Positions 25,401 through 47,818 of a DNA stretch of 64,000 nucleotides are shown here, piece after piece. Below the pieces are notes generated by a model. It did not search any database. It saw nothing but the letters and a program-made list of their open reading frames with translations, and had not been told where the DNA came from. The stretch spans positions 32,669,848 to 32,733,847 of the forward strand of contig JACSVZ010000006.1 in the NCBI GenBank assembly GCA_014706295.1, read 5' to 3'. How positions within the stretch are numbered: the stretch's first letter is position 1; the number at the start of each line of letters is the position of its first letter. This DNA is from Lycocorax pyrrhopterus obiensis. Lineage: Eukaryota; Chordata; Aves; Passeriformes; Paradisaeidae. The position numbers and the translations under genes are program-made.

Positions 25401-28400
25401 CAGTGGATGGAATTTTTGCCTTGAGCTTATTTCCAGCCAGCATCTCTAATTCTTTATGGAAATAAGATGTCACAGCTGCACTAGAAACACCGGTACTGGA
25501 ACCATTATCATAAATGCACCATTTCCCAGAGTTCCAGTTTTGTATTCTGTCTGCATTTAATCCATTCTCTCTGCTTGGGAAGTAGGCACACAGACTTTCA
25601 TTGGGTTTTAAAAAGATTAGCCACTGTATAAAGAAATATAAAGACAAAATATTAAAAATGTCTGTGTTAATTTCCTTGCCTAGCAACTAGACCTTGTGTT
25701 AGAAACCGTTTTTCAGATTGTCTCAGGAAGTTTACACAGGAATAATCCAAGTGACTTTCTAATCAGTTATCTATGCAGTGAACAAGTATAATGGATAATT
25801 AGAGAAGTAAGCCTAGTGAGAATGACAAATCTATTATCATTCTTCTTACCTAGCCAGGGTTCTGAACTAGCGCTGCAGGGAAGAGAGCTTGCTAATCATT
25901 TCAAGACTGAGGGAACTCCAATTATGATTGGTAAGTGCTTGAGAGTTGAAGAATGCTAATGAAAGTGCATGGCCTCCCTGTGCTGAATTTCATTTCAATT
26001 AGAACTCATTTTATTTACTGTACAAGAGTTAATCAAAACTGTAGATGAATTAAAAATTACAGTATTCCCAAGGTAGCCTTGAAAATTATACAATTTAGTC
26101 TGGCTGGTATCTTTTTATTCAGTATTTCTTTGAAACTCAGTATTAAACATGGTAACAAAAGTCAGTCTAAATGGTGTTTTCATAAATTGCTATTAAGTCA
26201 GAACTTGAGCTGACTTCCATTCTCTGCAGGAGCAAAAGTTCGGAGAGTTCCCCAGAGCTTCCCCTCAGAGAAGAGTACTGTTTATCTGGCTTGGAAGAGA
26301 AGGGTATTATCCAAATTTGCTTTAGGACCAGTTTTAGTAATCTGAAATATTGGTAAGATAAGAAGTGCCATTTGTAAGAATACTGTGACATTAACTGAAC
26401 TATTTCCATGCTGTGTTTTAGGAAATTAGTAATATTTATATTATTATTTTCAACTTTAGTAACATTAATTTAAGCAATTTTTGCAATCTGTATTTGGCAT
26501 TACATAGTACAGCGTAACTCTCTCAAAATAGGGGTGCCAGAAGTCCAGACTTTGGTATGGTGATGGTTTAGATCAGATATTAGGAAGAAATGTCTCCCTG
26601 TGAGGGTGGCGAGACACCAGAACAGGCTGCCCAGAGAAGCTCTGGATGCCCCAAGGCCAGGGGAATGGCCCAAGGCTCAAGGCCAGGTTGAATGGAGCTT
26701 TGAGCAACCTGGTCTAGTGGGAGGTGACCTGCCCATGGCAGGGGTGTTGGAAGTAGGTGATGCTTAAGGTCCCTTACAATCCAAACCATTCTATGAGTCC
26801 ATTAAATGTTCTTGGCCTTTCAGCAGTCTTTTTGTCTGAATTCCAACAATGTAGAATCCTATATTAAAAAATCTTTTCATCTATAACTTACCCATCCCTG
26901 TAATGCTCTCTTGTAGGTTGATTTAATTTTGTTGTTGTTGGAGGGTTGGAGGTTGGCTTTTTGAGGGTGCATTTTGGGGATTGTTTTTGCTTGTATTCTT
27001 CCAGGGGTTTTGCAATCCCTACCTGCTGTGTGGAGCTATTACTACAATATTGCAGGGACGTAAAGTATTGCATGTTATCTGAAAGAAACATGCAAGAGTT
27101 GACCTGTGCCCATCTCATCAAAATATCCCCTTTTCCTGTTTGCAGGCTGGAAATCAGAATTTACTATTCTGCCCCGATATTCATTGATGTAACTTTGTAG
27201 AAAACAGCAGATAAACCTTACCCAGAAATTCTGATTTCTATTCTAATTTTAGTCCTTTTACCACCAGGAAATTTTGCAGATTTCATTTCTACAGTTAGGT
27301 TTATTTAAAGAAAAAGTGTAAAAGAGATGTTTGAAATATTCTTGACTTCATCTGGTGGAGGTGTTGAGGATTTAACCTGCCTTGCTTGGAAGAAATTTAG
27401 AAAATAAATTCTCTACTTACTTTAGTTACTATGACTAATCTTTCTCAGATATAGTAAAGATATGTTGTTTAATAATGTAAAGAATCTTATGTCAGACACT
27501 TTCAGAATTATCTTGATAACCAAGTTAATCTGTTAATAGAAGGTTTTGATGTACTTTTATTTAAGCCTGGTACATTAAGTCAATCTCAGTGAAAAAAAAT
27601 TTAGCAATCTGTGTTTCTCCTATTTTAGGTGGAGGTGTTTTGGCTCACACGATATTAGGAGTGGCTTGGAATGAGATTACAGGGCACATAAAATACTTGA
27701 TTCTAGACCCACATTACACTGGAGGAGAAGATCTGAATGTTATTTTGGAAAAGGTGAGGAATGGTGCACATATATACACACACATTTATGTGTATACATG
27801 TATTTTGGCATTAAACAGATAACGTCCAGCCAAATACAAATTGGCTATTCTGTGGCTTCTCCATTCCTTATGGAAGCAGTGCTGACCCCAGTTAACCTGC
27901 ATATTACAATATGCTAAGTATTGTCAGTTTCTGAAACTTAGTGTCTTTGGAGGAGATGTATCAGATCAGCGACTACATCAACTTACTATACTATAAAGCA
28001 GTGTTCTTTATTTTATCTGAATTCACCCATCTCCCCTTTTACCCAGGAGTATATATGATAAATGTCTTTTGTATTTTGAATAAAACAGAAAATTCTGTTC
28101 AGGCAGAAGAAGCAGAGAAGATAATTTATTTTAAATTTTAAAACTTATTTTAAAAATCCAACATTAACCATTCTCAGATCAGACCTTGAACAATGTTCAG
28201 AGGGTAGGTACCAAACTGTTTTGAAAATGTGGAAAAACTCTAAAGGGCTCAAGGGTATGTAATGTCATTTCCACATTTAAAGCCACCAAAAGGGATGACG
28301 CAGCACATTACAAACCAGTAAACATAGTGTCAAAACTCTGAAAGCAGCTAAATCATCCTGTCAGTGCTAGGCAGTGAATGTCTTTTCTGTTTCTCATATT

Positions 28401-28499
28401 AAGTTGCAAATAGTAACTTCTATTTATAATCTTTGATACCCTTGTGTAGGCCCAACAAAAAAAAAAAAACCCAAAAAACCAAAGCCAAACAAAAAACAA

Positions 28500-28545
<46 letters not shown>

Positions 28546-29349
28546 GTTTAAGAAACATTTTGCTGGCCTATAATGATGGAAGCTTGAAATGAATACTGGA
28601 AGAAACAATTTCCAAAGAACATGTAGGACCAGAGACTGTTACAGCTGTTAAGAATGGTCCAGTGGTCCAGGAGGATAAAATACATGCAGAATCCACTTTC
28701 CTCATCAGAAGTGTCTGGGGAGGAACTAAGGTGGACCGTGTGTAGCTCTTTTCTTCAAAAACACCTCCAGTAATTATGTGGTACTCTGCAAACTTAAAAG
28801 CTTTTGTTAGACTGTTTCTTTCTGCTGAATCAGGTTGAACAGTACAGTTTCTGATATTAGTAGCTATGTTTGGGGCTGAAATATGAACTGTTACCAAAGA
28901 AGGCATGGATTCAGGACGAGAAAAGGAAACTGTGAGAATGGTGGTCTCAGAATAACATTAATCTCTCAGTAGCAGCAGAAGGTAGTGAGGAGGTGGGGAT
29001 GGGGAGGGGATGATACTTTCTAAGAACTAAGCTGCGGAAGGAGGAAGGGGGAGAGTGTCTTTGTAATGTGTTTTCCATTAATGTGTTTCCAGGCATGTAG
29101 AGAACTTTCTGAAAATTGTCGTTGCATTCTGTAGACATTTTAAAATAATTCATACAACTTAGATTAGTATGATTAGTAAAATAAGAATAGATCCAATAGT
29201 AGTAGACAGGAAAACCAGAATTCGTAGTAGATTTAAAAGCTATCTTGCTTCTCCTTGGACAGGGCTGGTGTGGATGGAAGGGCCCGGACTTCTGGAACAA
29301 GGACGCCTATTATAATCTGTGCCTACCTCAACGACCAAAAGTTATTTAA
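14630..29349 (+). CDS. UFSP2: UFM1-specific cysteine protease UFSP2
   Basis: UFSP2 matures the ubiquitin-like protein UFM1 and removes it from substrates, acting in the cytosol and at the ER. Coding exons: 14630-14671, 16843-16921, 18724-18904, 18988-19054, 19379-19536, 20359-20551, 22020-22166, 22627-22791, 24099-24223, 25854-25930, 27629-27753, 29263-29349. All have AG/GT borders and keep phase, giving 481 aa (human about 469). The N-terminal half holds the substrate-binding region (DILFRIRGG at about 19-27). The C-terminal peptidase C78 domain follows. The catalytic Cys is Cys314 in GWGCAYRS, and the Asp/His pair is Asp438/His440 in LDPHYTG. Tyr302 matches the human residue altered in Beukes hip dysplasia (Tyr290). 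The C-terminus ends [11 protein letters not shown]. The protein starts with [13 protein letters not shown] ahead of the conserved part, because the usual Met position reads GAC. The exon 9 acceptor (GCAAAG) is the least typical. Confidence 0.95.
15050..15472 (+). mobile_element. CR1 LINE 3' fragment interrupted by a SINE
   Basis: Before the interruption the sequence matches the end of avian CR1 ORF2 in shifted frames (FHLNVRKNF, then a degraded stretch where the family has a WNRLP-like motif). After the SINE it resumes with the CR1 3' end and its ATTCTGTGAT tail (about 15435-15472). It lies in UFSP2 intron 1. Confidence 0.8.
15325..15434 (+). mobile_element. 5'-truncated tRNA-derived SINE with CR1-like tail (TguSINE1 type)
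   Basis: The fragment starts inside a tRNA-like head (TAACACCAAGGTTGTGGG). It keeps the Pol III B-box-like GGTTTGATCCC at 15341-15351 and runs through a CATTCACTTAAGAGT linker into TCCCTTCCAACTC and a GATTCTGTGATTCTGTGAT tail. This layout fits a tRNA-Ile-derived passerine SINE mobilised by CR1. It is inserted within the surrounding CR1 copy, so it is the younger of the two. The A box is missing. Confidence 0.75.
16460..16505. repeat. (TA)n - poly(T) - (TA)n simple repeat
   Basis: Two TA runs flank about a dozen T residues, forming an imperfect self-complementary stretch in UFSP2 intron 1. It is length-unstable low-complexity DNA with no evident function. Confidence 0.85.
22627..22791 (+). 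other. UFSP2: UFSP2 exon 8, nucleophile exon
   Basis: This 55-codon phase-0 exon encodes residues 290-344. It contains the [10 protein letters not shown] segment, the active-site Cys314 in [11 protein letters not shown], and [10 protein letters not shown]. It is nearly identical to mammalian UFSP2 over its length, the strongest evidence for gene identity. Confidence 0.95.
24454..24578. repeat. Direct repeat of 29 bp, spaced 96 bp, containing an octamer-like motif
   Basis: The segments at 24454-24482 and 24550-24578 differ at two positions. Both carry CTATAAATTGCTTAAT and ATATGCAAA, and the first copy contains the POU octamer ATGCAAAT. They lie in UFSP2 intron 9. A local duplication is likely; regulatory function is unproven. 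Confidence 0.8.
26567..26800 (+). mobile_element. CR1 LINE 3' fragment
   Basis: Recognisable CR1 ORF2 end and 3' UTR: AGATATTAGGAAGAAATG, CCAGAACAGGCTGCCCAG, GAGCAACCTGGTCTAGTG and AGGTCCCTTACAATCC, ending CCATTCTATGAGTC. It lies in UFSP2 intron 10. An AAGGCCAGG/AAGGCTCAAGGCCAGG stutter shows a small internal duplication. Confidence 0.85.
27629..27753 (+). other. UFSP2: UFSP2 exon 11, Asp/His catalytic exon
   Basis: This exon encodes the [16 protein letters not shown] segment and LDPHYTG with catalytic Asp438 and His440, equivalent to human Asp426 and His428, which are mutated in UFSP2-related skeletal dysplasia. Both residues are intact. Human His/Asp numbering is from memory. Confidence 0.93.
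28453..28542. repeat. A-rich tract ending in 42 consecutive A
   Basis: An A/C-rich stretch leads into an uninterrupted run of 42 A at 28501-28542 in UFSP2 intron 11. No retrocopy could be recognised upstream on the plus strand to explain it as an mRNA tail. Its length in the assembly should be treated as approximate. Confidence 0.9.
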
Positions 29350-30396
29350 ATTCACTCTTACGCTGAACGTGCTGCGACAGTATAGTAGCTGGTCTAGATA
29401 AAACTGTCCTGTTATTTATCAAAATAATGCTTTAAGTCAATCAAAACCCAGTTGAAATAGAAATGTTGCTTGAATAACTTAAATTAAGAAACTATTTTTT
29501 TTAAATGAAACCTCTAGAAATAAGAGTTACCTGCTTTGAACTGTATTACTTACAAATGTATTTATTAGGCAACAAATACTCTATACTTTTCCATAGGACA
29601 ACTTTATGTTTATATAGCATTTTCTTTTCTGCTAAAATCTTTTTAGATTCAATGCCAAATATTTTTGTTTAATGGAATTCTTTCATGCCAAAAGGTGAAC
29701 TGTCCTCTGCCTTTCAAGTTCCACTTAGCCAGCTGTCATGTCCATTTTGAATCTGTTCAAAGGCCTTGTTTGCTGCTGGTACTCTTGATGATGCATTTTA
29801 GGAGTGGGAGAAGAATGGCTGTATGTACTGAGTTTTATTGATTTTGCTCTCATATTTACACAGAAAAAAAACGCAAGAGAATTTTTACATGCTCATTTAT
29901 TTATAGCTGTATGAATACAAGTATTCTAGGGGGGAAAAAAACCTCACAACATTCTTCTGTAAGAAGTAACAATAAACAAGCTTTCCTCCTTCTCAGAAGG
30001 AGACAGTGTCCCAGCACACATATCTGACTGCTCAGTGAATCATCCAGTCACGGTTCTTCAGACTTCAGATTCCCCTTATTTCATGTTGGGATTACAAGCT
30101 GTTTCTTCGGGTAGCTAGGAGACAAGATCTGTCATAGAAACAAACAAAAAAAGTCTGTAGCTACTTCATCAGTACATCAGTAAGAGAACCTATGATTTTT
30201 ATTTCTTCTGTGTTAAAGTAGCCTCTTAAGTGGCATTCCATGTGTAGTGTCCATTTCCAAGAAGACCCTAACCAATGCAAATTCATCCTTACTAGCAGGC
30301 TTCTAAATCCAACTGCTCCGTGTCTAACACACATTTGTTTTATTTAGGTGCTAAAAACATTTTTAAAATATTCTGAATTGTATTAAACCAACACTA
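29350..30396. other. Shared 3' region of UFSP2 (+) and ANKRD37 (-)
   Basis: The stop codons of the two convergent genes are about 1,050 bp apart. A plus-strand AATAAA at 29971-29976 is a candidate UFSP2 polyadenylation signal. Minus-strand AATAAA candidates for ANKRD37 lie at 30339-30344, 30198-30203 and 29896-29901. If UFSP2 uses 29971 and ANKRD37 uses 29896, the 3' UTRs would overlap as antisense RNA. No other gene was seen. Confidence 0.55.
29971..29976 (+). terminator. UFSP2: Candidate UFSP2 polyadenylation signal
   Basis: A canonical AATAAA lies 622 nt after the UFSP2 stop codon and is the first plus-strand AATAAA I noticed in the 3' region. Confidence 0.5.
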
Positions 30397-32341
<1,945 letters not shown>

Positions 32342-32790
32342 CGCTCCCGGTTGCTGGGCGCGGGGCCGTCGGGGCTGGGGGTCCGAGGCGCGGGTCGCTC
32401 CGCGGCCGGCTGCGAGCGCCGAGCCCGCAGCCCCGCCCCGCCGGCCGCACGTAGGCAGCGGCAGCCGCCGCCCGCCCGCCATTGGCCGCGCCGGGGGCAC
32501 CGCGGGGCCGCGGCCGGGCCGGGCCGGGCCGGGGCGCGGGGCTGGCGGCGGGGGCGGCCATGTGGCGCGGGGCCGCCCGGCACGTCCCGCACACACTCGC
32601 AGCCGCGGCAGCGCCCTCCGGAGCCCCGGGCAGCCGGCACCGGCTGCGGCACCGGCCGGGAGCGGGCGTCGCTGGGAGCCCCGGTGCCGCCGTCCGCCGG
32701 AGCCACCGAGCCCTGAGCGCGGCCTGGCGTTTGCTTGGTTGTGCTGCTGCTGCCAGGCGCAGCCTCCAAAGTAGTTCTGCCAGCGTACCT

Positions 32791-34980
32791 TAACGCTGGT
32801 TTGGGAAGGCTAGACCGAGGCAGACTTGGATCTAGGAAAGAAAGCAATAGAGAATTAATTTAGATTTTGCCCCCAAAAAAGCTTAAGTCAGTAAAAAGAA
32901 ATCCGTGCCATCGTCCTGCCCAAGCTCTGCCACTAGGCCGGGGAGACTGGCCAGACCGAGGTCTCCCCTTCAGCACAGACATTACAGCAAGTTCATCACC
33001 AGTCTGAGCGGGACTAGAATTGGCAATGGTGGATCTGGGCACAGCCACGTGTTGTTACATTTCTGCTCAAAACACGTTTGCAAATAAAGAACTTTGATTG
33101 TCACTTACATGAGCTTGAAGTATCCTAGAGCGGGTGAGTGCCCGAGGTGCACAATTGTGTTCCCTTAGCACTATGGTATTTCCTTCTGTGTCAAATGCCT
33201 ACGTTTATTATGGAAGGTCCTCGTAATCACTACGATGACTTAAAAAAAAATTGAAAGTCACGCATTTAAAAAACAAATAATAACGGCATGGTTTTGATAA
33301 ACAGAGTTAGGGAAAAAGAAGCCTAACAGTGTTCCTTTAGGGTATACATAGTTCTGAAATGTATTCACAAACATGATGAAATTACCTTTTGCTTCTCCTG
33401 TGGGAAAGCTAATATAAATTATTTTAGTGGAACATGAGCATATACAGTACAATTTTTTAAGGTGCGGAAATCCAGGTAGATAGGCAGTGAATCAATTCAG
33501 CAGAACTATTTCTGTAAGTGACAGTTTTCACTTTTCTTTTATATGGAAAGAAATATACTTGTGTAATTACAAAATGTTGTATTGGGTTTTTTCCCTGAAC
33601 AGCTAGCCAAGCAAATTAGTTAACAAACAAATACAATTCCTACACTTCTAACTATGCATTGTTAGGGATTAAATACCTCTGCACAGATGCTAGAAATCCA
33701 CAGTCATTGTTTATGCAACTATAAAGACAGTTTTGGAAAACACACATATCCAGAATTAGCTTAAGACTAAATAGTTTTGCATTGCCAAAGAGGTTGTGTT
33801 TTGTTTTGTTTGTTTTTGTTTTAAAGTTCTTCCCTCCCTACATTACCTCAGTAATTCAGAGGTTTCAAGCTGCACCCGAGGAATCCCATCTTTCCAGCCT
33901 AGCCACCTACACACACATTTGCATCCTGCCAGCCAAAACTCTCTTCAAATTCCTGCTATTAATTAGTTCTTGAGCTTCAGGTCACATTTTGCACACCTCA
34001 TTAATGCCTGCAAAACTCTTCTGCCTCTGAATAACCAGTACTTGTACTGGTATAAACACAGAAGCAACAATTCTCATTATTTTGTATGGGGCAGCCCCAA
34101 GTGCCAGTTAAGGACAACTGGCTACAGCTGTTCTGGAACGTAGCTTAGCAAAAATTCCTCTGTGCTTTGTATCTCAGATCACACATCTTGCATAGGTATC
34201 AACAAAATTAAATTGGAAAAATGGTCCTAATAAATGTGTGTAAGCAGTCAGATAAACCAAGGTGTGCTGGTGGATCTCATAACCTTCTGCCTCAAAAGCA
34301 GCCGTGCAGCCCAGTGTAAATTGTCTTTGCTCAAGCGTACTGCTGCTTTCACAGACTGTTCTTCACTCTGTCTGTTAAATCAAGTAATTAATTGATGCAT
34401 TAAAAAAGTTTATTTTCCTGTATCATCGACACAAAATGAATCAGGATTAATTTTAGGAGTTTCTTGGAACTTAAAGTCACTTAGGACTGCTGGAAAACAT
34501 CATGTTGAGCCCACAGGTTTAACCACACAAATCTGCAAGCATCACTCTCCCCTTTTCATTGTTGCCTCTGTCCCTGTTGCTATAGAAACAGATCACACTG
34601 CCAAAAATGGAAGGATGATAATCATCTGGAAAAAAAGAAAAAGCTGGGAACACAGATAAAGATTATTTTGAAAGCACTCTCACGCATTTTGGTATTATTC
34701 TCTTTTTATAAGAGAGACAGCCAGAAGCCATCAACGGAAGTGAAAGCAATGCTTTACATTTCAGGAGAAACCTCGAACAGCATTTTCCCTCAATTATCCT
34801 TTTAAGTTTTGTAATACCTATATGGGGAAAACAAACTACATTACAACAAACAGTTTCTGATCACTGGAAGTGGTGAAGTCGCGCCTGCTAGAATGAAGCG
34901 TCATGCCCGGTGCCTTTTTCTCTGAATTGCATTCAGAGTTTCTGCTGCTTTTGCCCATAGTCGCATTCTGCAGAGCATTT
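32791..34980. other. Intergenic between divergent ANKRD37 and LRP2BP
   Basis: AT-rich sequence with no recognised exon, repeat family or RNA gene separates the two CpG islands. It could hold enhancers or non-coding first exons, but nothing in it could be supported. Confidence 0.45.
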
Positions 34981-35415
34981 TGGGCTCCTGCTTTTAATTT
35001 CCGACAGGACCGGCGGTATCAGGGAAGATGCGGTGGGTGCCCAGCCCGCAGCCTGTCCTGTCACCTATTCGCAGTTTGGCACCGGACAACGGCCGGAGGC
35101 GGAGCGAAGCCCGAACGGAAAGTGCCGTCGTGACATTCCCAGTGTTCCTGCTGCCGTGCCAAAGGCCGCGGGAGCCCAGGCCCAGCTATGCAGCGGCGCC
35201 GGGTGCCGGCGCAGGCCGGGCAGGGCCGCGCTGGGCCCCGGCACAGCGGCAGGGGTCGATCCAAGCCCGGCGGCGCGGGGAGCTCGGCACCAGCGGGGGC
35301 CGCGGCCGCGCTCCCTCGTGGCCGTCCCCGGACCCGCACCCGCACAGCCCGGCAGGCTCGGCCCGAGCCGCCCTCGGGCGCGGGGCTGCCGGGAGAGCTC
35401 GGCCGGCGGTGCTGG

Positions 35416-45780
<10,365 letters not shown>

Positions 45781-47818
45781 TGTTTCCTTTAACTGTGACT
45801 GATATATATTTCCTACAATAAACCATTATTAATCTCCAGCAATTACAGACTGTTCATCACTTACTGCTTGCTTTTCAACTTTCTATAAGGTATTATTTAA
45901 AGCAATTTACTGATTCATTTTATCTAAAATAAAGAGACAGTAAAAAGCTTGCACTCTCAGATGAAACCAAAACAGATTTTTTAAAAATTGTATTGAAGAC
46001 TTAAAAGTTTATTAAGTACATTTCACTGGGACGGATGTATTTTCTTCATGTCATACTGCTACACAGCACATGAATCAAACCAAAACCAAATAAAAATGGC
46101 TGTTTCCTTTCTGCATATATAATGTTTAAATTTTAATATTCTGAAAAGCTTGAACCCAAACTTGTGTCATTTTCACATACAGCCCACTCACATGCTATGG
46201 CCATTTTTAAAGCTTAACTTGTTAGTGGTGCTTATACTTTCTAAAGCATCTAGATGTACTTATGTGTCTTTATATATTTTACTTTTGGATTGCAGAGACT
46301 CAAAGTTGGAAACTGTCTGGTAGAACACCAAGCTTTACAATTCAAACCATACCAGCTTCTAAAACTAGAAAATAGTCCTTACAGAACTGTGGGGAAAAAG
46401 CCCCAAACATTAGTATGGAAATATTGAATATACGTCCTCAATATGAGGCCTGTTTTCCTCAATCCTTCATACTGCATTCACACTGCCTTTGTTTGTATTA
46501 GAAATAGTTGGAAACCTTTTGGCTAGGAGTATGTATGTCTGAGCAATGTCCTGCTGGATCTTTTATCAAAAGATGCTTTGATTAACCACTAGGAAAAATT
46601 ACTGATTGCTATGGTAAACTTGCACATTTCTAAATGCCTGTTTACTTATGAAACTTTGTAAGTGCAGAATTTGCCTTGCTTCTTAGGACTGTGCCACAAC
46701 CTGAAAACTTTTCTGAAACTGTTGGAACAGAAGGCTAGATGTTTCTAAAAATGTTGATTTAAATACAGCGTATACAGACTGTATGTGCCTTACAATACAG
46801 CCAGTCATAACTGCAAGTAGTTTTTCTAAGAGCACAACTGTAACGAAGTGAGAAGACAGTAATGAGTGTCACCTAGGGATTTTTGATGATGTTTAATTAT
46901 TTAGATGTGCATTAACACAATATTTACATATTTTTACATAAATTTAAAAAAAACAACCACTGAAGACAGTTTTCTTTCCTTGTATAAAATAAGGGAAAGA
47001 TTTGAAGGTTATTTGAAATTGGGGCATTTGAATAAAACAGCCCTGAATAATATCAGGGAAGTTATCAGAATGGTTTAATTAGATGTCTACTTGATCATTC
47101 ATAGAAGCAATTCATAAGCACTAATCTCTGAACTAACATTTAACACAGGTATTCTGTTAGGACATACCAGTTTACAATACATAATTTTGACAGACTTCAA
47201 AGCCATGTAGATATTTCTTATTAAACTAGTGCTGTCAAACTCATTGATCAGTTGTCAGTACAGCCTCATTATCAAGTACTGCAATCCAGTTGTGATATTT
47301 ATTGCTAACAAATGCTTCAAACTACAGGAAATCTTTGGTAAAACCAAAATTGATAAAATTTTCACAATAGCTTTACATGTAGTATTGCACGACAAGGCTT
47401 CTTCAATACACAAGAAAAAAAAAAAAGGAATGCTCAGATCCTCAGTGAGGAGATTAGAACTGTACAACATTCATTAGTTTACCACTATAAGCAAAATTTC
47501 TTTCCATAAATGTTTAAAATATCTTCTGGTTTCTTTCAGCATATGTGAACATCTATTTTTCAATCTATGTTTGAAACAGAGGAGTAGTCAAATAGAACAA
47601 TTTAAATAAAAATTGGCAGCTATACAGCATTTTTTTGTCTACCCTACGACAGCATCAGATCTTTTCAAGTCTGTTTACTTCACAAAAAACTCAAGAGGAA
47701 AGAAAAATGCTAAAAATAATCATAGTCCTCAGCCCTCTATGGAAAAGAGGAAAATAAGTTTCATGTCTATTCTTGAACATAGACATTTCTCTAGTGGTCC
47801 AGTTGTGCAGATTCAAAC
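45781..47818. other. Convergent 3' region of LRP2BP (+) and SNX25 (-)
   Basis: AT-rich with no recognised gene. LRP2BP has an AATAAA at 45817-45822, only 37 nt past its stop, implying a very short 3' UTR. Minus-strand AATAAA candidates for SNX25 lie at 47298-47303 and 46008-46013. The latter would give a 3' UTR of about 1.8 kb filling most of this interval. Confidence 0.5.
45817..45822 (+). terminator. LRP2BP: Candidate LRP2BP polyadenylation signal
   Basis: A canonical AATAAA, the first after the stop codon. Confidence 0.6.

Noticed and set aside
25345..25686. 113-codon minus-strand frame in UFSP2 intron 10
   Set aside because: It reads somewhat protein-like but has no recognised family, no promoter and no exon borders. 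Its coordinates fall between UFSP2 exons 9 and 10, antisense to the gene.
28568..28906. 112-codon minus-strand frame beside the long A tract, considered as a retrocopy
   Set aside because: The A run is on the plus strand, the wrong orientation to be this frame's poly(A) tail, and the protein is not recognised.
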